From Clostridia bacterium (GTDB lineage Bacteria; Bacillota; Clostridia; Monoglobales; Monoglobaceae): DNA of 64,000 nucleotides. The notes under the pieces are model-generated. The model saw only the letters and a list, made by a program, of their open reading frames with translations. It did not search any database and was not told the origin of the DNA. The position numbers and the translations under genes are program-made. The stretch is from NCBI GenBank assembly GCA_017622215.1, contig JAGARO010000012.1, positions 65,043 through 129,042 on the forward strand, read 5' to 3'. This document shows positions 52,468 to 60,604 of the stretch, piece by piece; within the stretch, counting starts at the first letter, position 1; each line of letters begins with the position of its first letter.

Positions 52468-53685
52468 ATGGATATTATTGTAATTGGCGGTGGAGCTTCA
52501 GGTATGATGGCGGCAGGGACTGCTGCGAAGAATGGGCACTCCGTAACTTTAATTGAGAAAAATGAAATACTTGGGAAAAAGGTGCTTATAACAGGCAAGG
52601 GAAGATGTAATATTACCAATGCCTGTGAGGATGTTGAAACACTTATAAATAATGTTACAAAAAACAGTAATTTCCTATATAGTGCCTTTTATACCTTTAC
52701 TAACGCTGATACAGTTAAGTTTTTCAATGATTTGGGAGTTGATACAAAAGTGGAAAGAGGGGAAAGGGTTTTCCCTGTTTCAGATAAAAGCCACGATGTA
52801 GTTGACGCCCTTAAAAAGCATATGAGGGAAAACGGCGTAAAGGTAATCTGCGATACTGTTACTGAGATTATTGCAGAGGGGAATAAGGTAAAGGGTGTTA
52901 AGACTCTTGGAAATAAGCTTCTTGCTTGTGATAAGGTTATTGTTGCAACAGGCGGAGCATCTTACCAAAGAACAGGCTCAACAGGCGACGGTTACAGATG
53001 GGCGGAAAAACTTGGACACACCGTGGTTTCTCCTGTGCCATCCCTTGTGCCACTTGTGGTAGAAGAGGATATTTCAGGTCTTGAGGGACTTTCTCTTAAG
53101 AATGTTGCAATCAAGGTTATGGACGGCAAAAAGAAGATTTACGAGGACTTCGGGGGGATGATGTTTGCTCATTTCGGGCTTACAGGCCCTGTGATTTTAA
53201 GTGCATCAGCCCACACAAGACCTATGGATACGGGAAAATATAAAATCTATCTTGATTTAAAGCCTGCACTTGATGAAAAGAAGCTTGACGAGAGAATACT
53301 CAGGGACTTTTCACAGAATATCAACCGTGATTTCCGTAACTCCTTAGGGGAACTTCTGCCACAGCGATTGATTGACACCATAATAAAGCTGTCGGAGATT
53401 GACCCGTTCAAAAAGGTTAATTCCATAACTAAAGAGGAAAGAAGAAGACTAGTTTCCATAATTAAAAATATGGAATTTACAGTTATTGACTATTGTCCAA
53501 TTGAGCAAGCCATAATTACATCAGGAGGCATTTCTGTTAAGGAAATTGATTCTTCAACTATGAAGTCAAAGATAGTTGAAAATCTTTATTTCACAGGTGA
53601 AATAATTGACGTTGACGCTTACACAGGCGGTTTTAATCTGCAGATTGCTTTTTCAACAGGTTATCTTGCGGGGATTTCAGTTTAA
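52468..53685 (+). CDS. HI0933/YhiN-family FAD-dependent oxidoreductase
   Basis: 405 residues. FAD loop IVIGGGASGMMAAGTAAKNG, the signature GKGRCNITNA, and the C-terminal GEIIDVDAYTGGFNLQIAFSTGY. Physiological role unknown. It starts 2 bases after rluB and has no Shine-Dalgarno of its own, so translation is coupled. rluB-HI0933 is a common Firmicutes pairing. Confidence 0.95.
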   Translation: MDIIVIGGGASGMMAAGTAAKNGHSVTLIEKNEILGKKVLITGKGRCNITNACEDVETLINNVTKNSNFLYSAFYTFTNADTVKFFNDLGVDTKVERGERVFPVSDKSHDVVDALKKHMRENGVKVICDTVTEIIAEGNKVKGVKTLGNKLLACDKVIVATGGASYQRTGSTGDGYRWAEKLGHTVVSPVPSLVPLVVEEDISGLEGLSLKNVAIKVMDGKKKIYEDFGGMMFAHFGLTGPVILSASAHTRPMDTGKYKIYLDLKPALDEKKLDERILRDFSQNINRDFRNSLGELLPQRLIDTIIKLSEIDPFKKVNSITKEERRRLVSIIKNMEFTVIDYCPIEQAIITSGGISVKEIDSSTMKSKIVENLYFTGEIIDVDAYTGGFNLQIAFSTGYLAGISV

Positions 53686-53694
53686 AAAATATAT

Positions 53695-53724
53695 AAAAGA
53701 TAGTCTATATGACTATCTTTTTTT
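53695..53724 (+). terminator. Terminator after the HI0933 gene
   Basis: AAAGATAGTC-tatat-GACTATCTTT then T-run. Confidence 0.85.
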
Positions 53725-53774
53725 GACAAATTTTATAAAATTTTGAAAAATTTTTATGAGATATTAAAAAATTC

Positions 53775-53803
53775 TTGCATACAAAAAAAGAGTGTGCTAT
53801 AAT
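53775..53803 (+). promoter_or_regulatory. gdhA promoter
   Basis: TTGCAT (53775-53780), 17 bases ending TGC, TATAAT (53798-53803). Confidence 0.8.
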
Positions 53804-53837
53804 TATTTCAGTTATTTTTATATAGGAGATGATATCA

Positions 53838-55193
53838 GTGAGTATCAAAAACGAATATCTGCTCAGAGTTTATGCAGATGTTGAAAAAAGAAATCCTGGT
53901 GAAAAGGAATTTATGCAGGCTGTATATGAAGTATTAGAATCTTTAGAGCCTGTTGTTGAAAAGCATCCTGAATATGAAGCTAAAGGCTTGATTGAAAGAA
54001 TGGTTGAACCTGAAAGAATGATTACTTTCAGAATTTCATGGGTTGATGACAATGGTAAGGTACAGGTAAACCGTGGTTTCAGAGTACAGTTTAACAGTGC
54101 TATCGGACCTTACAAGGGTGGTTTAAGATTCCATCCATCTGTTTATGCCGGAATTATTAAGTTCTTAGGCTTTGAACAGACATTTAAGAACAGCTTAACA
54201 GGTCTCCCTATCGGCGGCGGTAAGGGTGGTTCTGACTTTGACCCAAGAGGTAAGAGCGACGGCGAAATCATGAGATTCTGTCAGGCATTTATGACAGAAC
54301 TTTACAGACATATCGGTCCTGACGTTGACGTTCCTGCTGGTGATATTGGCGTTGGTGCTAGAGAAATCGGTTATTTATACGGTCAGTATAAGAGAATTAA
54401 GGGCTGTTGGGAAAACGGCGTACTCACAGGTAAAGGCCTTGAATACGGCGGTTCTTTAATCAGACCTGAAGCTACAGGTTTTGGTGCTACATACTATGCA
54501 AACGAAGTTCTTGCTCACTTTGGCGAAACATTCGAAGGCAAAACAGTTGCAATCTCAGGCTTCGGTAACGTTGCTTGGGGTGTTTGTATGAAGGTTGCTG
54601 AACTTGGCGGTAAGGTTGTTACAATCTCTGGTCCTGACGGTTATGTTTATGACCCAGACGGCGTTACAACAGAAGAAAAGTTTAACTACCTCCTCGAAAT
54701 GAGAGCTTCCGGCCGTGATAAGGCTCAGGATTACGCTGATAAGTTTGGTTGCGAATTCCATGCTGGTGAAAAGCCATGGGGCGTTAAGGTTGATATCTGT
54801 ATGCCATGTGCTACACAGAACGAAATTGATGAAGTACAGGCTGAAAAGATTATTGCTAACGGCGTTAAGTACTACATTGAAGTTGCTAACATGCCAACAA
54901 CAGCTGAAGCTATGGCTCTCCTCAGAGGCAAGGGTCTCGTTGTTGGACCTGCTAAGGCTGTAAACGCTGGTGGTGTTGCAGTTTCTGCTCTTGAAATGGC
55001 ACAGAACTCAATGAGATATAGCTGGACAGCAGAAGAAGTAGATGAAAAGCTTAAGGGTATTATGATTAATATTCATAAGGTTTCTATGGAAACAGCTGAA
55101 GAATACGGTCTTGGCTATGACCTCGTAGCAGGCGGTAACATTGCAGGCTTTAAGAAGGTTGCAAACGCTATGATGGCTCAGGGTATTGTATAA
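53838..55193 (+). CDS. gdhA: NADP-specific glutamate dehydrogenase
   Basis: Hexameric enzyme making glutamate from 2-oxoglutarate and ammonia. 451 residues. YKGGLRFHPSVYAGIIKFLGFEQ, the catalytic lysine in PIGGGKGG, and the Rossmann loop VAISGFGNVAWG are conserved. I chose GTG 53838, 9 bases after GGAG; ATG 53829 overlaps it. Works with icd to assimilate ammonia. Strong codon bias. Confidence 0.97.
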   Translation: MSIKNEYLLRVYADVEKRNPGEKEFMQAVYEVLESLEPVVEKHPEYEAKGLIERMVEPERMITFRISWVDDNGKVQVNRGFRVQFNSAIGPYKGGLRFHPSVYAGIIKFLGFEQTFKNSLTGLPIGGGKGGSDFDPRGKSDGEIMRFCQAFMTELYRHIGPDVDVPAGDIGVGAREIGYLYGQYKRIKGCWENGVLTGKGLEYGGSLIRPEATGFGATYYANEVLAHFGETFEGKTVAISGFGNVAWGVCMKVAELGGKVVTISGPDGYVYDPDGVTTEEKFNYLLEMRASGRDKAQDYADKFGCEFHAGEKPWGVKVDICMPCATQNEIDEVQAEKIIANGVKYYIEVANMPTTAEAMALLRGKGLVVGPAKAVNAGGVAVSALEMAQNSMRYSWTAEEVDEKLKGIMINIHKVSMETAEEYGLGYDLVAGGNIAGFKKVANAMMAQGIV

Positions 55194-55210
55194 TTAAAAA
55201 AATTTTTTTC

Positions 55211-55240
55211 AGGTGTCCGATTTTGGACACCTGTTTTTTT
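55211..55240 (+). terminator. gdhA terminator
   Basis: CAGGTGTCC-gatttt-GGACACCTG then eight T. Confidence 0.95.
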
Positions 55241-55300
55241 GTACTAAAAATTCAAGATAATTGAAAAGCTTGTCAAGAGCATTTTGAAGAAAATTTTTTA

Positions 55301-55530
55301 ATATTATGTAAACTGAATTGGATTTCTAAAAATATAATTAGTTTACATAATATGACGGTTTTTTCAAAAACCCCCATAAATCAGTTATTCACAGCCTTTT
55401 CCACTTTTTCCACAGGTAAGGTTAAAAAAGTGGATAATTTTTGCTAAAAAATGGTAAAAAACTGTGGAATGCGATAATATCGGGCTTTTTAAATTTGTAA
55501 TTCTGAATTTTAATATGGTTTACATAATAT
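55301..55530. repeat. Three copies of a 13-mer in the gdhA-smpB gap
   Basis: GTTTACATAATAT occurs at 55341-55353 and 55518-55530, and its inverse at 55301-55313. The first two are inverted with 27 bases between. This 375-bp gap holds no ORF; its middle has the DnaA-box-like sites. Confidence 0.7.
55385..55437. promoter_or_regulatory. DnaA-box-like site cluster
   Basis: TTATTCACA (55385-55393) fits TTATNCACA; TTTTCCACA (55406-55414) and, inverted, AGTGGATAA (55429-55437) each differ by one base from TTATCCACA. No dnaA gene or classical origin neighbours are in the window. Confidence 0.55.
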
Positions 55531-55557
55531 TTACAAATATTTTTACAAAAAGATACA

Positions 55558-55586
55558 TTGACGATAAGAATTAGATGTGATATACT
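55558..55586 (+). promoter_or_regulatory. smpB-ssrA promoter
   Basis: TTGACG (55558-55563), 17 bases ending TGA, TATACT (55581-55586). Confidence 0.75.
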
Positions 55587-55616
55587 TATTTAAAGTTTCT
55601 TTAAAGGAGGGGTTCT

Positions 55617-56087
55617 ATGAAGGCGGAAGAAAAGGATATTAAGATTGTTGCGCAGAATAAAAAGGCACTGCACGACTATTTTGTTGATGCTGAATACGAA
55701 GCAGGAATAGAACTCTTTGGAACTGAAGTCAAATCCATACGAAACGGTGCTGTGAATTTAAAGGACAGTTATGTTTCTGTTAAAACGGGCGAAGCGTATC
55801 TTCTGGGGATGCATATTTCTCCTTATGAAAAGGGAAATATTTTTAACCGAGACCCACTGAGGTCAAGAAGATTGTTGCTTCACAAGAGGGAAATCCATAA
55901 GCTTATCGGCCTGACCCAACAGGACGGCTACACTTTAATTCCGCTTAAAATGTATTTTGTTGGACAGTATGTTAAGGTTTTAATCGGAGTCTGCCGAGGT
56001 AAGAAGAACTATGATAAGCGAGACAGTATAGCTGAAAGAGATTCAAAGCGTCGTATGGAAAGAGCCTTTAAGGAACTTAATCAATAA
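55617..56087 (+). CDS. smpB: SsrA-binding protein SmpB
   Basis: Partner of tmRNA in ribosome rescue. 156 residues. [29 protein letters not shown] at the N-terminus (an OB-fold), then NLKDSYVSV and the basic C-terminal tail [18 protein letters not shown] that enters the mRNA channel. AAAGGAGG precedes the ATG. Its stop codon is immediately followed by the first base of tmRNA. Confidence 0.98.
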   Translation: MKAEEKDIKIVAQNKKALHDYFVDAEYEAGIELFGTEVKSIRNGAVNLKDSYVSVKTGEAYLLGMHISPYEKGNIFNRDPLRSRRLLLHKREIHKLIGLTQQDGYTLIPLKMYFVGQYVKVLIGVCRGKKNYDKRDSIAERDSKRRMERAFKELNQ

Positions 56088-56433
56088 GGGGGCGTAAAGG
56101 TTTCGACGGGGATTTTGAAGTTTTCGGAGCGAGCCGTGGCGGGCACCACGTTAAAAGTCCATTTTAAAATTAAACGCTAACAAAAATTTAGCTTACGCTG
56201 CCTAATTATGGCAACTGCTCCCCTTGTGTAACCACAGCATAAGCAAGGAGTATCAAAGTATGTGGTGAACGAGTCCTGTAAAGCTTTGAACAGGTCTTGT
56301 ATTTATGAAGCTACCAAAGGGATTGGATTGTTAATGAACCTGTCCCTGAGGGAATTTTAATCATTAACTACGCTCGTAGCGCTGATTATGAATAGGTCTT
56401 CGGACACGGGTTCAATTCCCGTCGCCTCCACCA
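56088..56433 (+). ncRNA. ssrA: Transfer-messenger RNA
   Basis: 346 nt, one-piece. 5' GGGGGCGTAAAGG pairs with the 3' CGCCTCC, followed by encoded A-CCA; the T-arm GGTTCAATTCC lies at 56408-56418. The tag reading frame is GCT at 56176 to TAA 56203-56205, encoding ANKNLAYAA after the Ala from charged tmRNA. The tag ends in AYAA rather than the usual ALAA. A 15-bp terminator follows. Confidence 0.95.
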
Positions 56434-56436
56434 AGA

Positions 56437-56477
56437 AAAAGAGATAATTTTACTTTTGGTAAAATTATCTCTTTTTC
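56437..56477 (+). terminator. tmRNA terminator
   Basis: AAAAAGAGATAATTTTAC-ttttg-GTAAAATTATCTCTTTTT, a long perfect stem. Confidence 0.95.
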
Positions 56478-56700
56478 AGTTATATTTGCCTTACGGCAAG
56501 TTATATTGCTTCGCAGTTTTATTTGTCTTTGCCAAGTGGTATTGTGCTTCGCACAGTTTGAAAGGCAAATATAATACCACTAAAACCGCGAGATTTTAAT
56601 AACACTTTTACGGAGTAAAAATACCACTTCATCAAAGATGGAATACCACTGACAGTAAAATCATATCGTTCCACCATAAATCCGTACATGAAGGTGTGCG
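56478..56700. repeat. Repeat-like palindromic region between tmRNA and nagB
   Basis: TTATATTTGCC (56479-56489) faces GGCAAATATAA; ATACCACT occurs directly at 56574-56581, 56621-56628 and 56643-56650, with an inverse at 56535-56542. Small stems TGCCTTACGGCAA and GTGCTTCGCAC add to it. No ORF is present. Likely a decayed dispersed repeat. Confidence 0.6.
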
Positions 56701-56731
56701 GAATTTTTTTTAAAAAAATTTTTTCAAATTA

Positions 56732-56760
56732 TTGACATTTTTTGGTAAAAGTGTTATTAT
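56732..56760 (+). promoter_or_regulatory. nagB promoter
   Basis: TTGACA (56732-56737), 17 bases ending TGT, TATTAT (56755-56760). Confidence 0.8.
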
Positions 56761-56804
56761 TTTTTTGAAAAATTAACCATTCCCTATTTTAGGAGGAGTA
56801 AAAA

Positions 56805-57515
56805 ATGAAATATGTTACAGTAAAAAGTTACGAAGAGTTAAGTAAGATGGCTGCTGACATCGTTGCTGATGTTGTAGCTGCAAAGCCTGACTGTGTTATC
56901 GGTCTTGCTACAGGTTCTTCACCTGTTGGACTTTACAATTGCTTAGCTGACTATTGCAAGAGCGGAAAGCTTGATTTCTCAAAGGTTAAGAGTGTTAACC
57001 TTGATGAATATGAAGGTCTTCCAAACGACAATGAACAGAGCTACAGATACTTTATGAATGAAAATCTTTTCTCAAAGATTAACATTGATATCAACAACAC
57101 TCACTTCCCTGACGGTTGTGCAGAAGATTTAGTTGCTGAAGGTAAGAAGTATGACGAACTTATCGAAAGCCTCGGCGGAACTGATGTTCAGGTTCTCGGT
57201 ATCGGTGTTGACGGTCATATCGGATTCAACGAACCAGACGATGTATTCACATTAGAAACACATCCTGTTGTTCTTGATGAATCTACAATCGAAGCTAACG
57301 CACGTTTCTTCGAATCAATCGACGACGTTCCACGTCACGCTATTACAATGGGTATCGGCGCTATTATGGCTGCTAAGAAGATTGTTCTTGTTGCTAACGG
57401 TGCTAACAAGAAGGAAATCATGGAAAAGGCTTTCTTTGGTCCAATTGACCCTAAAGTTCAGGCTTCAATTCTTCAGGTACACCCTGATGTAACTGTAATC
57501 TACAGCGAAGTTTAA
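56805..57515 (+). CDS. nagB: Glucosamine-6-phosphate deaminase
   Basis: Converts glucosamine-6-phosphate to fructose-6-phosphate and ammonia. 236 residues. VIGLATGSSPVGLYN, NLDEYEGLPNDNEQSYRYFM, and GVDGHIGFNEP with catalytic Asp/His are present. No nagA is adjacent, so hexosamine use or cell-wall recycling is undecided. GGAGGAG upstream; terminator after. Confidence 0.96.
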   Translation: MKYVTVKSYEELSKMAADIVADVVAAKPDCVIGLATGSSPVGLYNCLADYCKSGKLDFSKVKSVNLDEYEGLPNDNEQSYRYFMNENLFSKINIDINNTHFPDGCAEDLVAEGKKYDELIESLGGTDVQVLGIGVDGHIGFNEPDDVFTLETHPVVLDESTIEANARFFESIDDVPRHAITMGIGAIMAAKKIVLVANGANKKEIMEKAFFGPIDPKVQASILQVHPDVTVIYSEV

Positions 57516-57526
57516 TATTTGCATAT

Positions 57527-57556
57527 AAAAAAGGTGGTCCTAATTGACCACCTTTA
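57527..57556. terminator. Terminator between nagB and the DtxR gene
   Basis: AAAAGGTGGTC-ctaatt-GACCACCTTT; touches the regulator's stop codon. Confidence 0.85.
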
Positions 57557-57922
57557 TTTATTTTTATAATAAAATTCTTTTATTTTTTCAAAACTTTCAT
57601 CGCTTAAATCGTGCTCAATTTTACAGCTGTCTTCATAGGCTGTTTCCTCGCTGACACCAAGTATCATAAGCACATGGGCAATAATTTCGTGTCTCTCATA
57701 TACCTGGGTTGCAATTTCCATTCCCTTGTCTGTAAGAGAAATTATTCCGTCTTTATCAACATTTATATAGCCGTTTTCCCTGAACTGTTTCATTTTGACA
57801 GAAACGCTTGGCTTGGAGAAATTCATCTCATTTGCAACGTCAATGCTTCGTACAGCCCCAATACGTTTTGATAAAACATATATTGTTTCAAGGTAGTTTT
57901 CGGCTGATTCTTTAATAATCAT
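57554..57922 (-). CDS. DtxR/MntR-family metal-dependent repressor
   Basis: 122 residues. Winged-helix DNA-binding domain (ENYLETIYVLSKRIGAVRSIDVANEM, SKPSVSVKMKQF) then a dimerisation/metal domain (YERHEIIAHVLMILGVSEETAYEDSCKIEH) with the metal-ligand His/Glu/His. It lacks the SH3-like third domain, like MntR or short IdeR forms. It diverges from feoA, 176 bases apart, so Fe2+ control of feo is likely. Its own start region contains a GTTAGT half-site. Confidence 0.93.
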   Translation of the reverse strand: MIIKESAENYLETIYVLSKRIGAVRSIDVANEMNFSKPSVSVKMKQFRENGYINVDKDGIISLTDKGMEIATQVYERHEIIAHVLMILGVSEETAYEDSCKIEHDLSDESFEKIKEFYYKNK

Positions 57923-58014
57923 AACACTAACCTCACTTTTTTCGTTATCATTTTAACATACTAAAGCGGTTTTGTCAAATTCTGAAATTTTCTTAATAAT
58001 TTGCAAAAAATACC

Positions 58015-58043
58015 TTGACAAATTTATAACAATATGGTAAATT
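58015..58043 (+). promoter_or_regulatory. feo promoter
   Basis: TTGACA (58015-58020), 17 bases, TAAATT (58038-58043). Confidence 0.7.
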
Positions 58044-58050
58044 ATCTAAG

Positions 58051-58070
58051 GAGTTAGTTGTGACTAACTC
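58051..58070. promoter_or_regulatory. Metal-repressor operator upstream of feoA
   Basis: GAGTTAGT-N4-ACTAACTC, perfect 8-bp arms, directly after the feo -10. Confidence 0.8.
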
Positions 58071-58098
58071 AAAAAAATTTGGAATAGGGTGTCTTATA

Positions 58099-58314
58099 AT
58101 GAAATTATCTGAAGCAACAGAAGGAAAGGAATACATAATCAAAGATATACTCGTAGACGACGAAGAAGTAACATCTTTTTTGTTTTCTTTAGGTTGCTAC
58201 AGCGGAGAAGCGGTTACTGTTATTTCACGATTAAGGGGAAGCTTTGTTGTTTCCATAAAAGAGGGAAGATACAGCTTTGATAACCAGCTTGCTGAATTTA
58301 TAGAAGTTGAATAA
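58099..58314 (+). CDS. feoA: Ferrous iron transport protein A
   Basis: 71 residues, SH3-like fold: KEYIIKDILVDDEEVTSFLFSLGCYSGEAV and GSFVVSIKEGRYSFDNQLAEFIEV. Cytosolic helper of FeoB. ATG 58099 with AGGGTG; the GTG 58060 would sit within the operator and is rejected. A second operator lies behind the gene. Confidence 0.93.
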   Translation: MKLSEATEGKEYIIKDILVDDEEVTSFLFSLGCYSGEAVTVISRLRGSFVVSIKEGRYSFDNQLAEFIEVE

Positions 58315-58328
58315 TTTTTTTACCCCGT

Positions 58329-58346
58329 AGTTAGTCAAGACTAACT
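58329..58346. promoter_or_regulatory. Second metal-repressor operator, between feoA and feoB
   Basis: AGTTAGTC-AA-GACTAACT, a perfect palindrome with the same half-site as the first operator. Confidence 0.75.
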
Positions 58347-58383
58347 CGAATAATTCCGATAAAACTCAGGAGGAATATATAGT

Positions 58384-60360
58384 ATGAAAATTGCGTTGAC
58401 AGGTAATCCTAATTCGGGAAAAACCACAATGTTTAATGCACTGACAGGCTCTAATGAGAGAGTTGGAAACTGGGCAGGTGTTACAGTAGAGAAGAAAGAA
58501 CATCTTTTAAAAAGAGCTTACCATAAAGAAGAAGTTGTAGTAGTTGACCTACCGGGTGCATATTCTATGTCGCCCTTTACTTCAGAAGAGTCAATTACAA
58601 GCTCATACATAAAACAGGAAAACCCTGATGTTATTATAAATATTGTTGATGCAACAAACCTTGGACGAAGTCTTTTCTTTACAACTCAGATTTTAGAGCT
58701 TGGCATACCTGTGGTTGTTGCCCTTAATAAGTGGGACATTAATAAGAAAAAGGGGACAAAGATTGATGAAAAACTCCTTTCAGAAAAGCTTGGTTGTCCA
58801 GTTGTAAAGACAATTTCCACAAATTCAAAGGGTCTTGAAGACATTGTTTCTGTTGCTGTGGGACTTGTGGGACAGTCCCAGACTGCACCGTTTTCACAGG
58901 GAAATGTTGTTTTAACAAGTAAGGAAGCATCGGAACTTGCTGACAGAGAACGTTTTAAGTTTGTAAATGAAATTGTTTATGCTGTTGAAAAGAGAAAGAT
59001 ACATACAAAGGACAGAAATTTCGGCGATAAAATTGATGCTGTACTTACAAATAAGTGGCTTGGAATTCCGATTTTTGCCGTTGTAATGTTCCTTGTTTTT
59101 CATATTTCACAGGCAGAGGGCCCTCTTGGTATCGGTAAGTGGCTTGAGGGAATTTTAACGAGAGCGATTGACTCTTTTCAGGGTTATGTAGGCGAGCTTT
59201 TATCTGATGCAAGTCCTTTGCTTCAGGCAATAGTTGTGGACGGTATAATCGGCGGAATTAGTGCTGTTATGGGATTTTTGCCTCTTGTTATGGTAATGTA
59301 TTTCCTTATTGCACTTTTAGAGGACTGTGGATATATGTCCCGTGTTGCAGTTGTTTTAGACCCGATTTTCAAGAAAGTGGGACTCTCGGGAAAGTCTGTT
59401 ATTCCTTTTGTAATTACAATCGGTTGTGCTGTGCCTGGGGTTATGGCAAGCCGTACAATCAAAAATGAAAGAGAAAGAAAAGCTACGGCTATGCTTGCTC
59501 CGTTTATGCCATGCGGTGCAAAAATTCCTGTAATAGCTTTATTTGCAGGTGCATTTTTTGATAATGCAGGCTGGGTAAGTACAGTTATGTACCTGTCAGG
59601 AATTGTATTTATATTCCTTGGAGCGCTTCTCATAAATAAAATTACAGGTGTAAAAAATAAAAAGTCATTCTTTATTATTGAACTTCCTGAATATAAAATT
59701 CCGTCATTCTGGGGTGCATTCAAGTCAATGTGCAGCAGAGGCTGGTCATATATTGTTAAGGCTGCTACAATAATTCTTCTCTGTAATATGGCTGTTCATA
59801 TTATGCAGTCATTTACCTGGAACTTTAAGGTGGCTGAAACTGCAGACGCATCAATTTTAGCTTCAATTGCAAGTCCTTTTGCCTATCTTCTTGTGCCGAT
59901 TGTTGGTGTACTCAGCTGGCAGCTTGCGGCAGCTGTTGTTACAGGTCTTATCGCAAAGGAAAATGTTGTAGGCACACTTGCGGTTTGCTTTGTGGGACTT
60001 GAAAATCTTATTGATGCAGAGGAACTTGCTCTTGTAGAGGGTGCAGGGGGAGAAGTTGCAACTGTTTTTGCAATCACAAAGGCTGCAGCACTTGCATATC
60101 TTATGTTTAACCTTTATTCACCTCCTTGCTTTGCGGCAATCGGTGCTATGAATGCAGAAATGAAGAGTGCAAAATGGCTCTGGGGAGGCATTGGACTTCA
60201 GCTTTTCGTTGGCTATACAGTTGCATACATCGTTTATACAGTGGGAACAATTATATTTAATCCTGAAATGCTTAATATAACAGCAGCTATAATCGGCGGA
60301 GGAGCAATCCTTTTGGTGTCAGGCTACATAAGTTATCTCTGCGTTAAAAATAACAGATAA
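58384..60360 (+). CDS. feoB: Ferrous iron transporter B
   Basis: 658 residues. N-terminal G-protein: GNPNSGKTT (G1), DLPGAYS (G3), NKWD (G4), then a GDI helix bundle and a polytopic membrane domain with two Gate motifs (CAVPGVMASRTI and a second). Imports Fe2+ across the cytoplasmic membrane. CAGGAGGA precedes the ATG. It is of the shorter type without a C-terminal zinc domain, but a Cys-rich peptide follows. Confidence 0.97.
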   Translation: MKIALTGNPNSGKTTMFNALTGSNERVGNWAGVTVEKKEHLLKRAYHKEEVVVVDLPGAYSMSPFTSEESITSSYIKQENPDVIINIVDATNLGRSLFFTTQILELGIPVVVALNKWDINKKKGTKIDEKLLSEKLGCPVVKTISTNSKGLEDIVSVAVGLVGQSQTAPFSQGNVVLTSKEASELADRERFKFVNEIVYAVEKRKIHTKDRNFGDKIDAVLTNKWLGIPIFAVVMFLVFHISQAEGPLGIGKWLEGILTRAIDSFQGYVGELLSDASPLLQAIVVDGIIGGISAVMGFLPLVMVMYFLIALLEDCGYMSRVAVVLDPIFKKVGLSGKSVIPFVITIGCAVPGVMASRTIKNERERKATAMLAPFMPCGAKIPVIALFAGAFFDNAGWVSTVMYLSGIVFIFLGALLINKITGVKNKKSFFIIELPEYKIPSFWGAFKSMCSRGWSYIVKAATIILLCNMAVHIMQSFTWNFKVAETADASILASIASPFAYLLVPIVGVLSWQLAAAVVTGLIAKENVVGTLAVCFVGLENLIDAEELALVEGAGGEVATVFAITKAAALAYLMFNLYSPPCFAAIGAMNAEMKSAKWLWGGIGLQLFVGYTVAYIVYTVGTIIFNPEMLNITAAIIGGGAILLVSGYISYLCVKNNR

Positions 60361-60371
60361 AGAGGGATTTT

Positions 60372-60515
60372 ATGATTGATTTTATTGTTATAGCCATAAT
60401 TGTTCTTATAATTTTTTCTGCATCTCTTTATATTTATAAAGAAAAGAAAAAAGGGAAAAAATGCATTGGATGTCCTTACGCAGGAGAATGCAGCAAGAAG
60501 AACTGTAATCATTAA
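60372..60515 (+). CDS. FeoB-associated Cys-rich membrane peptide
   Basis: 47 residues starting at ATG 60372, 11 bases after feoB. One TM segment (FIVIAIIVLIIFSASLYI), a basic patch KEKKKGKK and Cys ligands in CIGCPYAGECSKKNC. This matches the FeoB-associated protein family (PF12669 form, by memory). Likely assists Fe2+ transfer. GAGGGATTT is the ribosome site. Confidence 0.9.
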   Translation: MIDFIVIAIIVLIIFSASLYIYKEKKKGKKCIGCPYAGECSKKNCNH

Positions 60516-60517
60516 AA

Positions 60518-60550
60518 ATAAGGCATAAACCGAAAGGTTTGTGCCTTTTT
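60518..60550 (+). terminator. feo operon terminator
   Basis: AGGCATAAACC-gaaa-GGTTTGTGCCT then T-run. Confidence 0.9.
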
Positions 60551-60604
60551 GTATATTTTTCTTTTTGGGGGTAATAATATCCAAAAAAGAAAGGAGACAA
60601 AAAT

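Noticed and set aside
55301-55530. Chromosomal origin of replication
   Set aside because: Neither dnaA nor dnaN/rpmH neighbours are present; the DnaA-like boxes are few, so only a site cluster is claimed.
56478-56700. CRISPR-like short repeats near 56.5-56.7 kb
   Set aside because: Repeat units are too short and irregularly spaced, and there are no cas genes.
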